This document shows, piece by piece, positions 1 to 6,393 of a DNA stretch of 9,608 bases. The DNA lies in NCBI GenBank assembly GCA_946626795.1, contig CAMOUZ010000039.1, positions 1-9,608 of the forward strand. The letters are read 5' to 3'. The position numbers were made by a program, and so were the translations under genes. Source of the DNA: an uncultured Clostridia bacterium (GTDB taxonomy: Bacteria > Bacillota > Clostridia > Christensenellales > CAG-1252). Position 1 is the first letter of the stretch. Every line of letters starts with the position of its first letter. Below the pieces are notes generated by a model, which saw only the letters and a list, made by a program, of their open reading frames with translations, was not told the DNA's origin and did no database searches.

Positions 1-2338
1 CCGTCATAAGGGAGACGACGCCCCCCCCTTTATCCGTTTCGCCGTTCGAGGCGAGATCCACATTCACGTTCGCGCCGCGAAGAACGCCGGAAAGACGCGC
101 CGCCGCGCCGCCAAGGAAGAGCTGTCCTTCCCCTTCCTTTCTCACGTTCAGCGCCAACGAGGAGCCTTCAAAGGAGGCTTCGCCCGAAACCGTCGCAAAA
201 GCGCCGCCCACCTCGCTCTCCCCCGAGAGATCGAGATCGAGACGAAGGGAAGCATTCACCCCCGCGAAAGAGGCGTCCGCGATGCGCGCGAGACCGCCGA
301 GAGAGGTCACGCCTTTCACCGTCATTTTCACGGGTTCGCTCGACGTGCCGAGCGCAAGATTTTCCGCATTTCCCGCAAAACTGCCGAAGACGCCGCCGAT
401 CCGAGACGCCGACGCGAGACAGCGGAGGCTATACGAAAGATCCAAAGCGGAGATCGTCCCCTGCCCTTCCTCCGCCACCGCCGCAAAGTCCGCCGTCCGG
501 AAATACGAGATGTCGAAGGAAGTATCGGTCATATTAATGGCTCGCGAAGAGCCGAGGAAGGAAGTCACGCCGCACATTTTCAAGGCGGAACCCGTCTTGG
601 AGACGGGAGAAGCGACGAAGGAAGCCCCCGAAACAGAGCCCGAAACAAAGCCCGTGGCGACCGTCTTCGCGACGCCGTATATCTCCGCTTGATCCGAAAG
701 TACGGTCAAAGTCGCATCCGTCAAACGCACGTTCGAGGCTCTGTCCACCTCCCCCGCAACGCCCGCGACGATCACCGTCCCTTCCGCTGTGAGATCCGCG
801 CGGCTCTCCACGTCCGAGAGGTCCAAGGCGTCATACGTGACGCCGCAGAGCATTCCGCTCCCCGTAAAGGAGAGATCGCCCGTAACGAGGACATTTCCGA
901 AGGAAACGCCCAAGAGCTCCGCGCCGAAGCCCGCCACCCGTCCGACGCCGACCGCAGACACTTTCGCATCCACCGTCGTCTTCCCCGAGAGGGCGAGGTC
1001 CGTAGCGCGCGCAAGCACGCCGCCGAGCACGATATTCTCCGCTTCCGCCGTGACTTCCACAGCGAGCGCCGAGACCGAACCCACGAGCCGATTCGCCGCG
1101 TCGATAACGCCGCCGAAAGAAAGCTCGTCCGCAGCTTTAAGATCCGCCGAGATCGAGAGAGAATCCACCGCGACACTCGCGTCCGCGCCGTCCGAAGCCA
1201 TCACGCCGCTGACCGAGAGCATCCCGATCGCCTCTTTCGCAAGAAGGCTGAAACTGCCGCTTGCCGCAAGGCGTCCCGTCGCCGACAAGACCACCCCCGC
1301 AAAGGAAGCGCTCGGCGCGTCTTTCATCTTGAAAAATGCGTCTTCAAAAAGAACGTCGACATCCGAAGCCTCCAATGCAACGCCCGCAAGCGCGACGTTC
1401 GCGCCCGAAGCGGAGGGAGATTTCGTCTCCGCGCTCCCTTTGACCTTACAAAGCAGAGCCGCATCCGCATACACCGTCACGCACGCCGCTCTGGCATTGG
1501 GCGCTTTGGCGAGGAGGCTGCCGGAGAAGAGGAGGCGATCCGTCGTCACGGAACCTTCCGAGATCCGCTTCGCCACACCTGCGACGAGAGCATTCTCTCC
1601 CGCCTCGCAGGTCAGAGTCAAGGAGGAGGTCACCGCATATAGAGAAGCGACACCCTCGCCCATCAAGCCGAACGCTTCGGCATCGCGCGCCGTGATCGTC
1701 ACGTCGCCCGCGACCGTCACCGTATCGAAAGCGCCGCCCTTTTCCGTGGCGCCGAAATAATACGCGCGATCCGCCCTAAGCTCCGCGCCTCCGTTTATGG
1801 TCACATTCGAAAGAGAGACGTCCGCCCTCTTCGTCACGCCGCATAGCGAGAGTGAGCCCGTGGGCGCAGAGCCTGTCGCTTTCAAAGAAAGCGTCGTCTG
1901 ATTCGAGAGAGAGAACGCGCCTTCCGCGGCGACGCCCGCAAAGTCAAGATCTTTGGCGCTCACCGTCAAGCCGCCCTGCGTGACGAGCTTCTTCGCTTCA
2001 CCCGTCAATGTGTACGCCAAGCCGCCGAGCGAGAGCGCGTATTCGCTCGTAAAGGAAAGCTCCGAAATCAAGGTGAGCTCTTCAAAATCCGCTTCTTCCG
2101 CGCGATAGGTCAAAAGCCCGCAGGAAGTCGCCTCCGTCACCTGCGCATCGCCGCCGAGAGTGATCGTCACATTCGCTAGGCGCACGTTCTCCATGAAATC
2201 CGCGAGGAGACCGCTCCGATCGCAAACGACGTTCTGCGCGTCGAGATCAAGCGTAAGATCGAGGATCTCCGCGTTCGTCATCGAGGCGAAGAGGCTGTCG
2301 AAGAGCCTCACATTTTTCAGTTCGGCGTTATGTCCGAG
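1..2338 (-). repeat. At least 26 degenerate ~30-residue GLUG-like beta-helix repeats
   Basis: The region codes for residues about 710-1488. A hydrophobic-x-Gly-Val/Leu/Ala anchor recurs with a mean spacing near 30 residues. Anchor positions are 724, 752, 783, 815, 844, 876, 905, 933, 963, 995, 1028, 1057, 1087, 1119, 1149, 1179, 1208, 1235, 1264, 1299, 1329, 1358, 1391, 1421, 1453 and 1482. Typical anchor phrases are FAGV, LCGV, FGGV, LGGV, VAGV and IGGV. Between anchors are alternating hydrophobic strands ending in patterns such as 'L-x-L-x-V/L'. The first units (LFDSLFASM, SGLLADFMENV) look most like the GLUG motif of clostridial surface proteins. The repeats are degenerate at DNA level and are seen only after translation. 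The array continues past the left edge. Confidence 0.85.
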
Positions 2339-4465
2339 GATATGCCCCGAAAAAGACACTTTCGAGAGCGCCGTAACGTCCACGCTCGCGAAATCATAAG
2401 AGGACGCGGTCAGATCGAAATATGCGGAAGGATCGCGCGCGATAAAAGTCACGAACTCCGCCGGCGTCGAGACGCGATACGGCTTCATGCTCGTGCCCAC
2501 CAAAGCATTCGTTTTCACATAAAAGATCTCCTCCGAGAAAGCGGAGGTTTCAAAAGAGACCGAGGGCGAAAGCGTGCGGAGCGAGAGCGTGTATCTCCCG
2601 TCCACGGTGATATAGGTCGTGAGATCCACCCTCGTATCTTTGGAAGAAAGCGTCGCCACCTTCGTCCCATTCGCATAAAGCTCATAGCCTGCGGAATTCT
2701 CCGCCGCCATAAAGCTCAAAACATCTTGCGTAAGGCGAAGCACCGTCGGCGCTTCCAGCAAAGCGGGAAGCGTCACGACGAGCTCCTCGGAAAAAAGCGA
2801 GAGTCCCTTCGTCGGCACGGCGCGCACCTTGACGGCGTACGTTCCCGCCGAAAGCCTCGGCTGATAATTCGTCTTATCCACCCGCGTGATCTCGCCATTC
2901 ACCGAGACGTCGTAGTGCGTGGCGTCTTCCACGGGGTCCCAGGTAAATCCGTAAGAAGAATATGAAAGCGCGGCGGGCGCGGGCAACACGTCCTCCGTCG
3001 CCAAGACGAGGAAGGAGGCGCTATACGGAGAGGAGCGCACGTTCTCGCGAGAAGAGACCGCCGAAACCGAGACCGAAAGCGACTGCATCGGAAGAGCGAA
3101 GAAAGCGTCGCTCTCCGCGCCCTCCCCCGCGCGGAAAGAAAGCCCGTTTTGCGTGACGGTATAAATCTTCTCTTCCTCGCCGTACAGGAACTTGACCTTA
3201 TAAGCGGAAGCCTCTTCCACGGAGGTGAAAACCAAAGTGAAATACGTGCTCCCGTCCGAGCGCACGGAGCGGATCTCCGGCGTCTCCAACGTGACTTCTG
3301 GCAGACCGCTCGCGCCCAACGTGAAGACAAGCTCTTGCGTGCGCGGCGAATTCGCATAATACACGTTATCCCCTTTTGTCCCGACGCGCGCTTTATGCAT
3401 TCCCTGCGAAAGCCCCCCGGGAAGCGCGACATAGGCATTCGGCTTCCTTACGCCGTCCGCCAACGTATAACCGACGTCATAGGCCGTCCCGTCGATCTCG
3501 AAAACGTACCCCGCGCAATAAGTCGCCTCTTTCCAAACAAAGACATACGCCCCTGCCTCATTGCGTTCGAGACGGAAAGAGGAAGGCACGGCGTCCGCGA
3601 TGGGGAACGTGATGGGATCGCTCATATCGGAGGGCGCATAGAGTCCGTCATTGCTCGCCAAACGCAGCGAATAAGACACCTCTGCGCCCGTGAGCGTCGG
3701 CTCGAAGGACATGCGGTCAAACTGCGCATTCGCGACGATGCGGCTTTCGAGCACGTCGTTTTTATAGATCTCATATGTGACGGTTTCCGCCGAATGACGG
3801 TTGTTCCATTCGATGCGCTTCGTGATGGGATTAAAAGAGATCTGCACCGCATCCAACCGCAAGAGAGGCGCTTTTCCGTCCTCGACGTGGATCAAAAACT
3901 CGTATTTCGCGCTGGAATAATAAGTCAAGCCGTCGCCCACCGTTTGGAGATAGATCCTATAATCATAGACCCCCGTCTCGGGGAAAGTGAAGACGTAAAA
4001 CGTGACGTCTTTCGCGATGTCGATCGTGGTGTTATTGAAATAAATGCGATAACCGTTATTGCCCGAAACGTTATTCCACATCAGGCGATTCGAGGTCATT
4101 TTGAGCCCGCTGCTCGGAGCGGAAAGAACGGGGAGCGTCGAATTGCTCGCCGGCGCGCGCACGTAAATAACGGATTCGCTCGGCGCGCTCTTCCCGTCCG
4201 GCGTGACGACCGCCACCGTGATGGTATGCACATCGTAATCATAGATTTCGAGGATGTAACGCGCTTCGTAGACCGTGATCGTCTCGTCATCCACATAGAC
4301 TTCGTATTCGATCGCGCCGGAGACTTCGTTCCAAGAAAGGACGTTCCCGTCAAGTTCGAGCCCCGTCGGAGATTGGACGACGGTCTTCGACTTACAGGCG
4401 AAAAACGTGCAGACCAAAACGGCACAGATCACTATACAAACTATCGCAAAAACTTTCGATCGCAT
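1..4465 (-). CDS. Giant FN3-like / GLUG-like repeat surface lipoprotein (C-terminus beyond window)
   Basis: The frame is open for 1488 codons from the ATG at 4465 to the left edge, with no stop, so the C-terminus lies outside. The start is supported by a GAGG ribosome binding site five bases upstream. Residues 1-24 form a lipoprotein signal: MRSK, a hydrophobic stretch, then FFAC with Cys24 as the likely lipidated residue, placing the protein on the outer face of the membrane. Residues about 30-640 hold seven fibronectin-III-like beta-sandwich domains. Their B-strand aromatics fall at W45, W130, W220, W311, F413, W509 and F585, and the phrase 'Y-E-V/I-Y' recurs after each. From about residue 655 (PYRVSTPAEF) the protein switches to a long beta-helix of GLUG-like repeats. 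No enzymatic motif is visible, so adhesion, matrix or glycan binding is inference. The gene is GC-rich like its chromosomal neighbours and shows no frameshift: all repeat anchors are in one frame. Confidence 0.93.
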   Translation of the reverse strand, partial: MRSKVFAIVCIVICAVLVCTFFACKSKTVVQSPTGLELDGNVLSWNEVSGAIEYEVYVDDETITVYEARYILEIYDYDVHTITVAVVTPDGKSAPSESVIYVRAPASNSTLPVLSAPSSGLKMTSNRLMWNNVSGNNGYRIYFNNTTIDIAKDVTFYVFTFPETGVYDYRIYLQTVGDGLTYYSSAKYEFLIHVEDGKAPLLRLDAVQISFNPITKRIEWNNRHSAETVTYEIYKNDVLESRIVANAQFDRMSFEPTLTGAEVSYSLRLASNDGLYAPSDMSDPITFPIADAVPSSFRLERNEAGAYVFVWKEATYCAGYVFEIDGTAYDVGYTLADGVRKPNAYVALPGGLSQGMHKARVGTKGDNVYYANSPRTQELVFTLGASGLPEVTLETPEIRSVRSDGSTYFTLVFTSVEEASAYKVKFLYGEEEKIYTVTQNGLSFRAGEGAESDAFFALPMQSLSVSVSAVSSRENVRSSPYSASFLVLATEDVLPAPAALSYSSYGFTWDPVEDATHYDVSVNGEITRVDKTNYQPRLSAGTYAVKVRAVPTKGLSLFSEELVVTLPALLEAPTVLRLTQDVLSFMAAENSAGYELYANGTKVATLSSKDTRVDLTTYITVDGRYTLSLRTLSPSVSFETSAFSEEIFYVKTNALVGTSMKPYRVSTPAEFVTFIARDPSAYFDLTASSYDFASVDVTALSKVSFSGHILGHNAELKNVRLFDSLFASMTNAEILDLTLDLDAQNVVCDRSGLLADFMENVRLANVTITLGGDAQVTEATSCGLLTYRAEEADFEELTLISELSFTSEYALSLGGLAYTLTGEAKKLVTQGGLTVSAKDLDFAGVAAEGAFSLSNQTTLSLKATGSAPTGSLSLCGVTKRADVSLSNVTINGGAELRADRAYYFGATEKGGAFDTVTVAGDVTITARDAEAFGLMGEGVASLYAVTSSLTLTCEAGENALVAGVAKRISEGSVTTDRLLFSGSLLAKAPNARAACVTVYADAALLCKVKGSAETKSPSASGANVALAGVALEASDVDVLFEDAFFKMKDAPSASFAGVVLSATGRLAASGSFSLLAKEAIGMLSVSGVMASDGADASVAVDSLSISADLKAADELSFGGVIDAANRLVGSVSALAVEVTAEAENIVLGGVLARATDLALSGKTTVDAKVSAVGVGRVAGFGAELLGVSFGNVLVTGDLSFTGSGMLCGVTYDALDLSDVESRADLTAEGTVIVAGVAGEVDRASNVRLTDATLTVLSDQAEIYGVAKTVATGFVSGSVSGASFVASPVSKTGSALKMCGVTSFLGSSRAINMTDTSFDISYFRTADFAAVAEEGQGTISALDLSYSLRCLASASRIGGVFGSFAGNAENLALGTSSEPVKMTVKGVTSLGGLARIADASFAGVNASLRLDLDLSGESEVGGAFATVSGEASFEGSSLALNVRKEGEGQLFLGGAAARLSGVLRGANVNVDLASNGETDKGGGVVSLMT
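2546..4378 (-). other. Seven fibronectin-III-like domains of the lipoprotein
   Basis: This is the region for residues 30-640. Each unit has the order 'L-x-W/F' (strand B), 'A/G-Y-x-V/I-Y' (strand C), and a closing 'Y-x-I/V-x-V/L-x-A' strand followed by a Ser/Pro linker, as in FN3 domains. Spacings between the B-strand aromatics are 85, 90, 91, 102, 96 and 76 residues, which suits FN3 size. Sequence identity between units is low, so this is a fold-level call from motif spacing and not a database match. Such strings usually act as spacers or ligand-binding arms on secreted bacterial proteins. Confidence 0.7.
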
Positions 4466-4482
4466 ACGCACCTCACTTCTCA

Positions 4483-4511
4483 ATTCTATCACAGGGCGGC
4501 GACATATACAA
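4483..4511 (-). promoter_or_regulatory. Candidate promoter of the repeat lipoprotein gene
   Basis: Reading the minus strand, TTGTAT (4511-4506) is followed after 17 bases by TAGAAT (4488-4483). The -10 matches five of six consensus bases but the -35 is poor. This would give a very short leader containing the GAGG ribosome binding site. The AT-rich stretch at 4505-4535 offers a second possible -10 (TATTGT), so the exact promoter is uncertain. Confidence 0.35.
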
Positions 4512-4547
4512 TACAGTTAATGGTAATTTAATAAATTCGAGCGCGCG

Positions 4548-4570
4548 GCGTTTGCAAAAAATGCAAACGC
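4548..4570. repeat. 9-bp perfect inverted repeat between divergent genes
   Basis: The arms GCGTTTGCA (4548-4556) and TGCAAACGC (4562-4570) are perfect reverse complements separated by five A residues. The element lies between the minus-strand lipoprotein gene and the plus-strand cupin gene. No T-run follows either arm, so it does not look like an intrinsic terminator. Its two-fold symmetry and place between divergent promoters fit a dimeric-regulator operator; that role is inference. Confidence 0.6.
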
Positions 4571-4606
4571 GTCTCCCCGCCCGCACATTTTCGAGGCGGA
4601 TCGACG

Positions 4607-4614
4607 TATAGTAT
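4607..4614 (+). promoter_or_regulatory. Possible -10 region of the cupin gene
   Basis: TATAGT (4607-4612), overlapping TAGTAT, lies 26 bases before the cupin start and 11 bases before its AAAGGAG ribosome binding site. No convincing -35 is present at 16-18 bases upstream (sequence near CACATT), so the promoter may need an activator or be weak. It lies 36 bases downstream of the inverted repeat at 4548-4570. Confidence 0.3.
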
Positions 4615-4637
4615 AAAAAAAACGAAAGGAGACTGAA

Positions 4638-5060
4638 ATGGCGGAAGAAGAAAAGAAAAACGGGATCCCGACGATCCTCAACATCCATCGATTGACCTTG
4701 ATGAACGACGCATTTCGACGCGAGATCTGGACGGGAGAGCACCTCCAAGTCACCGTGATGTGCATTCCCGCGGGCGGGGAGATCGGGCTGGAAATCCATC
4801 CCGAGCTCGATCAATTTTTGCGCGTGGAATACGGCGTGGGCTCTGTATACATGGGAAAAGAGCCGAGAGAAGTGGCTTATCTCGGCGAAGCGGACGCCTC
4901 CTCCGCCATCCTCATTCCGGCGGGGACTTATCATAACGTACTGAACAGACGAAACGTTCCTTTAAAGCTATATTCGATCTACGCGCCGCCCAAACACCCC
5001 GTCGGCACCCTTCAACGGACGAAATTCGACGCCGACCTTGCGGAGGAAGCGGGAAGCTGA
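4638..5060 (+). CDS. Cupin-domain protein
   Basis: This 140-residue single-domain cupin has a strong start: AAAGGAG at 4625-4631, six bases upstream. The first cupin motif is GLEIHPELDQFLRVEYGVG (residues 50-68). The second is LIPAGTYHNVLNR (92-104), matching the P-x-G-x2-H-x3-N pattern with His99. His54 and His99 are the likely metal ligands; the usual second His and Glu of motif 1 are not both apparent (Glu56 and Gln59 lie there). The tail YAPPKHPVGTLQRTK (115-129) is typical of the small mannose-6-phosphate-isomerase-like cupins. The substrate is unknown in this family and cannot be read here. The protein is cytosolic and has its own transcription unit ending near a GC-rich hairpin. The fold is well supported; the function is not. 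Confidence 0.9.
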   Translation: MAEEEKKNGIPTILNIHRLTLMNDAFRREIWTGEHLQVTVMCIPAGGEIGLEIHPELDQFLRVEYGVGSVYMGKEPREVAYLGEADASSAILIPAGTYHNVLNRRNVPLKLYSIYAPPKHPVGTLQRTKFDADLAEEAGS

Positions 5061-5079
5061 TTTTTTCCCGCCTTCCCGC
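5049..5079 (+). repeat. GC hairpin at the cupin stop codon with two competing partners
   Basis: GCGGGAAG (5049-5056) can pair with CTTCCCGC (5072-5079), leaving a 15-base loop that holds the stop codon. Alternatively its first seven bases pair with TTCCCGC (5065-5071). No T-run follows, so it is at best an imperfect terminator. Its last base directly abuts the -35 of the next gene. Confidence 0.5.
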
Positions 5080-5108
5080 TTGATAATTCTCCCGAAAAAT
5101 GATATCAT
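5080..5108 (+). promoter_or_regulatory. Sigma-A-type promoter of the LURP-one-related gene
   Basis: TTGATA (5080-5085), 17 bases, then TATCAT (5103-5108). Each hexamer matches five of six consensus bases. The start would fall near 5115, giving a leader of about 24 bases that includes GGGAGG. Confidence 0.75.
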
Positions 5109-5138
5109 ATCCATAGAAACCATTTCGGGAGGTCAGCA

Positions 5139-5645
5139 ATGAAATACATTATCAAAAATAAAATCATTTCTTTCGGCGGCAGCAGCACCGTGACGGACGA
5201 CCAAGGCAACGATCTCTTTTTCGTGAAAGGGAAAGTATTTACTTTCACCCGCAAAAAGCAGGTCCTCTCCTTGGACAAGCAACTCCTTTATCAGGTGCGC
5301 AATAAGTTCTTTACCCTCTTTTTGCCGAAAGTCTATCTTTTGGACGCGGAAGGAAACGAGATCTTGAAGATCAAGAAAAGATCCTTCTTCTCCCTCCGTC
5401 AGAATTTTGACATCGTGACGCCGGACGGCACGCCGCATGCTTACAGCATCGACGGCGATATGATCGGCAGGCATTACGACATCCTCGACAACGGCATCCC
5501 CGTGGCGCACGTCAGAAGGAATTTCAATCTCGTAAAGGACTCTTTCTGGCTGGAAACCGATATGACGGAGAACGCGGCTTTCTTCATCGCTTTCGTCATC
5601 GCGCTGGATAATTATTACGACAAGCTGAGAGAAGAAAACAATTGA
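5139..5645 (+). CDS. LURP-one-related / tubby-fold family protein
   Basis: This 168-residue protein is preceded by GGGAGG nine bases before the ATG. The sequence runs as a series of beta hairpins, as in the LURP-one-related (DUF567, YxjI-like) family. KYIIKNKIISFGGSSTVTDDQGNDLFFVKGKVFT at the start is its best signature: 'F-x-V-x-G-K-x-F'. It continues with VYLLDAEGNEILKIKKRSF, DIVTPDGTPHAYSIDGDMIGRHYDI and the C-terminal helix AAFFIAFVIALDNYYDKLREENN (about residues 144-167), which in tubby-like folds fills the barrel. Bacterial members are about 160-170 residues, as here. The biochemical role in bacteria is unknown; related eukaryotic families bind phospholipid or act as scramblases, but that cannot be transferred. 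The gene is a single unit between its own promoter and a strong terminator. Confidence 0.88.
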   Translation: MKYIIKNKIISFGGSSTVTDDQGNDLFFVKGKVFTFTRKKQVLSLDKQLLYQVRNKFFTLFLPKVYLLDAEGNEILKIKKRSFFSLRQNFDIVTPDGTPHAYSIDGDMIGRHYDILDNGIPVAHVRRNFNLVKDSFWLETDMTENAAFFIAFVIALDNYYDKLREENN

Positions 5646-5658
5646 TTTTATAAACGCG

Positions 5659-5692
5659 GCGTCTTCCCTTTTCCACGGGAAGACGCTTTTTT
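5659..5692 (+). terminator. Intrinsic terminator after the LURP-one-related gene
   Basis: A perfect 10-bp stem GCGTCTTCCC (5659-5668) / GGGAAGACGC (5677-5686) with an 8-base loop is followed directly by six T residues. It begins 13 bases after the stop codon. Confidence 0.95.
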
Positions 5693-5714
5693 CTCCCCCG
5701 TGCGAAGCCCCCTC

Positions 5715-5736
5715 TTCAAGGGACTTTCAAGGGACT
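5715..5736. repeat. 11-bp perfect tandem repeat upstream of the flavoprotein gene
   Basis: TTCAAGGGACT occurs twice without a gap (5715-5725 and 5726-5736) and two more matching T residues follow. The unit is close to one helical turn, so two copies would present the same face of the DNA to a bound protein. The next gene starts 26 bases downstream and has no consensus promoter. A regulator site is possible; a chance slippage duplication is the alternative. Confidence 0.6.
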
Positions 5737-5761
5737 TTACGAAAAAGAAGAGGACGAGCCG

Positions 5762-6238
5762 ATGTTCCGAAAATTATCACGAATAAAACAAAAACTCGAT
5801 AAAGAAGAATGCCTCGAACTTTTGCGAAAAGAGAAGCGAGGCGTACTCGCCCTGCAAGGGGACGACGGCTATCCTTACGCGATCCCGCTCGACTATTATT
5901 ACGACGAAGAGAGCGGAAAGATCTTTTTCCATTGCGGGAAAACGGGGTATAAGTTGGACTGCATCGCGCGGAGCGACAAAGCTTGCTTCACCGTTACGGA
6001 AGAGGGCGTTCGGGATGGGGACGAATGGTGGCTGACCGTGAGAAGCCTCGTGATCTTCGGCAGAGCGGAGATCCTCAAAGAGGATAAGACCATCCGAGAG
6101 ATATCCGAGAAGCTCTCTCGAAAATTCACTTCCGATAGTGAATATATCGCCCGCGAAATCGAAAAATACGCGCCCGCAACCTTCCTCATCGCGCTCACGC
6201 CGGAGGACGTCTGCGGAAAGCGCGTGCGGGAAAAATGA
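5762..6238 (+). CDS. Pyridoxamine 5'-phosphate oxidase-family (split-barrel flavin-binding) protein
   Basis: This 158-residue protein has a GAGG ribosome binding site eight bases before the ATG. It matches the NimA-like branch of the PNPOx-like split-barrel fold. It has an N-terminal helix (CLELLRKEKRGVLAL, 17-31) and the strand pair GYPYAIPLDYYYDEES (36-51). Then comes KIFFHCGKTGYKLDCI (53-68), where family members contact the FMN phosphate, followed by ACFTVTEE (74-81). The segment WWLTVRSLVIFGRAEIL (about 89-105) carries the conserved 'S-V-x-x-x-G-x-A' strand. Members bind FMN, F420 or heme and reduce small molecules; NimA itself reduces nitroimidazoles. The substrate here cannot be told, and a true PNP oxidase is unlikely because the specific C-terminal PLP-binding segment is not seen. 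It has no close operon partner: the next gene has its own perfect promoter. Confidence 0.88.
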   Translation: MFRKLSRIKQKLDKEECLELLRKEKRGVLALQGDDGYPYAIPLDYYYDEESGKIFFHCGKTGYKLDCIARSDKACFTVTEEGVRDGDEWWLTVRSLVIFGRAEILKEDKTIREISEKLSRKFTSDSEYIAREIEKYAPATFLIALTPEDVCGKRVREK

Positions 6239-6270
6239 TTTCAAGTGTGTTTTTGACAAAAACTTCCCTT

Positions 6271-6334
6271 TTCCCTGAAAAAACTCGACTTCCATACAAA
6301 ATGCGGCGCGATTATTCATTTTTTTGTCAGGGAA
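6271..6334. repeat. Inverted repeat just upstream of a consensus promoter
   Basis: TTCCCTGA (6271-6278) and TCAGGGAA (6327-6334) are perfect complements. The adjoining A-run (6279-6283) can extend the pairing into the T-run (6319-6325) across one bulged G. The right arm can instead pair with TGACAAAAA at 6254-6262 through TTTTTGTCA (6321-6329). The right arm ends two bases before the -35 box at 6337. Neither orientation ends in a proper T-run, so a terminator is not supported. Confidence 0.45.
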
Positions 6335-6336
6335 TA

Positions 6337-6365
6337 TTGACACTAAGTATTAATTTTTATATAAT
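6337..6365 (+). promoter_or_regulatory. Perfect consensus sigma-A promoter of the DUF4234 gene
   Basis: TTGACA (6337-6342), 17 bases, TATAAT (6360-6365): both hexamers and the spacing are exact consensus. Transcription should begin near 6372, giving a leader of about 22 bases with AAGGAG (6381-6386). An in-frame ATG at 6364 lies inside the -10 box and cannot be the start on this transcript. Confidence 0.92.
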
Positions 6366-6393
6366 GAAAGAAAAACCAAAAAGGAGATTTTTT

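Noticed and set aside
282..1760. Long plus-strand open frames (282-692, 689-1642, 789-1760)
   Set aside because: They lie opposite the lipoprotein gene, are rich in Arg, Ser, Ala and Thr as expected from antisense of GC-rich codons, and have no family resemblance or credible ribosome binding sites.
1..2338. CRISPR-like or DNA-level tandem array, suggested by a regular period near 91 bases
   Set aside because: There is no conserved DNA repeat; periodicity appears only in the translated minus-strand protein, with spacing varying by several codons.
2160..4531. Plus-strand open frames opposite the FN3-like domains, including one of 460 codons (3149-4531)
   Set aside because: The 460-codon frame runs to 4531, past the lipoprotein start and through its promoter region, and its sequence is low-quality Arg/His/Asp-rich antisense. 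The minus-strand frame has a signal peptide and repeated domains.
4473..4934. Minus-strand open frame overlapping the cupin gene
   Set aside because: It is antisense to a clear cupin with both motifs and a good ribosome binding site, and it runs through the divergent promoter region.
6253..6258. A second TTGACA that could be a -35 box
   Set aside because: At 17-18 bases downstream there is only TGAAAA or GAAAAA, so no -10 partner exists.
5777..6343. Minus-strand open frame opposite the PNPOx-family gene (188 codons)
   Set aside because: The plus-strand product matches a known fold; the antisense product does not resemble any family I recognise.
6235..6393. 53-residue N-terminal extension of the DUF4234 protein
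   Set aside because: It contains the perfect promoter of the gene and is unlike the family N-terminus; the start at 6394 has the proper ribosome binding site.
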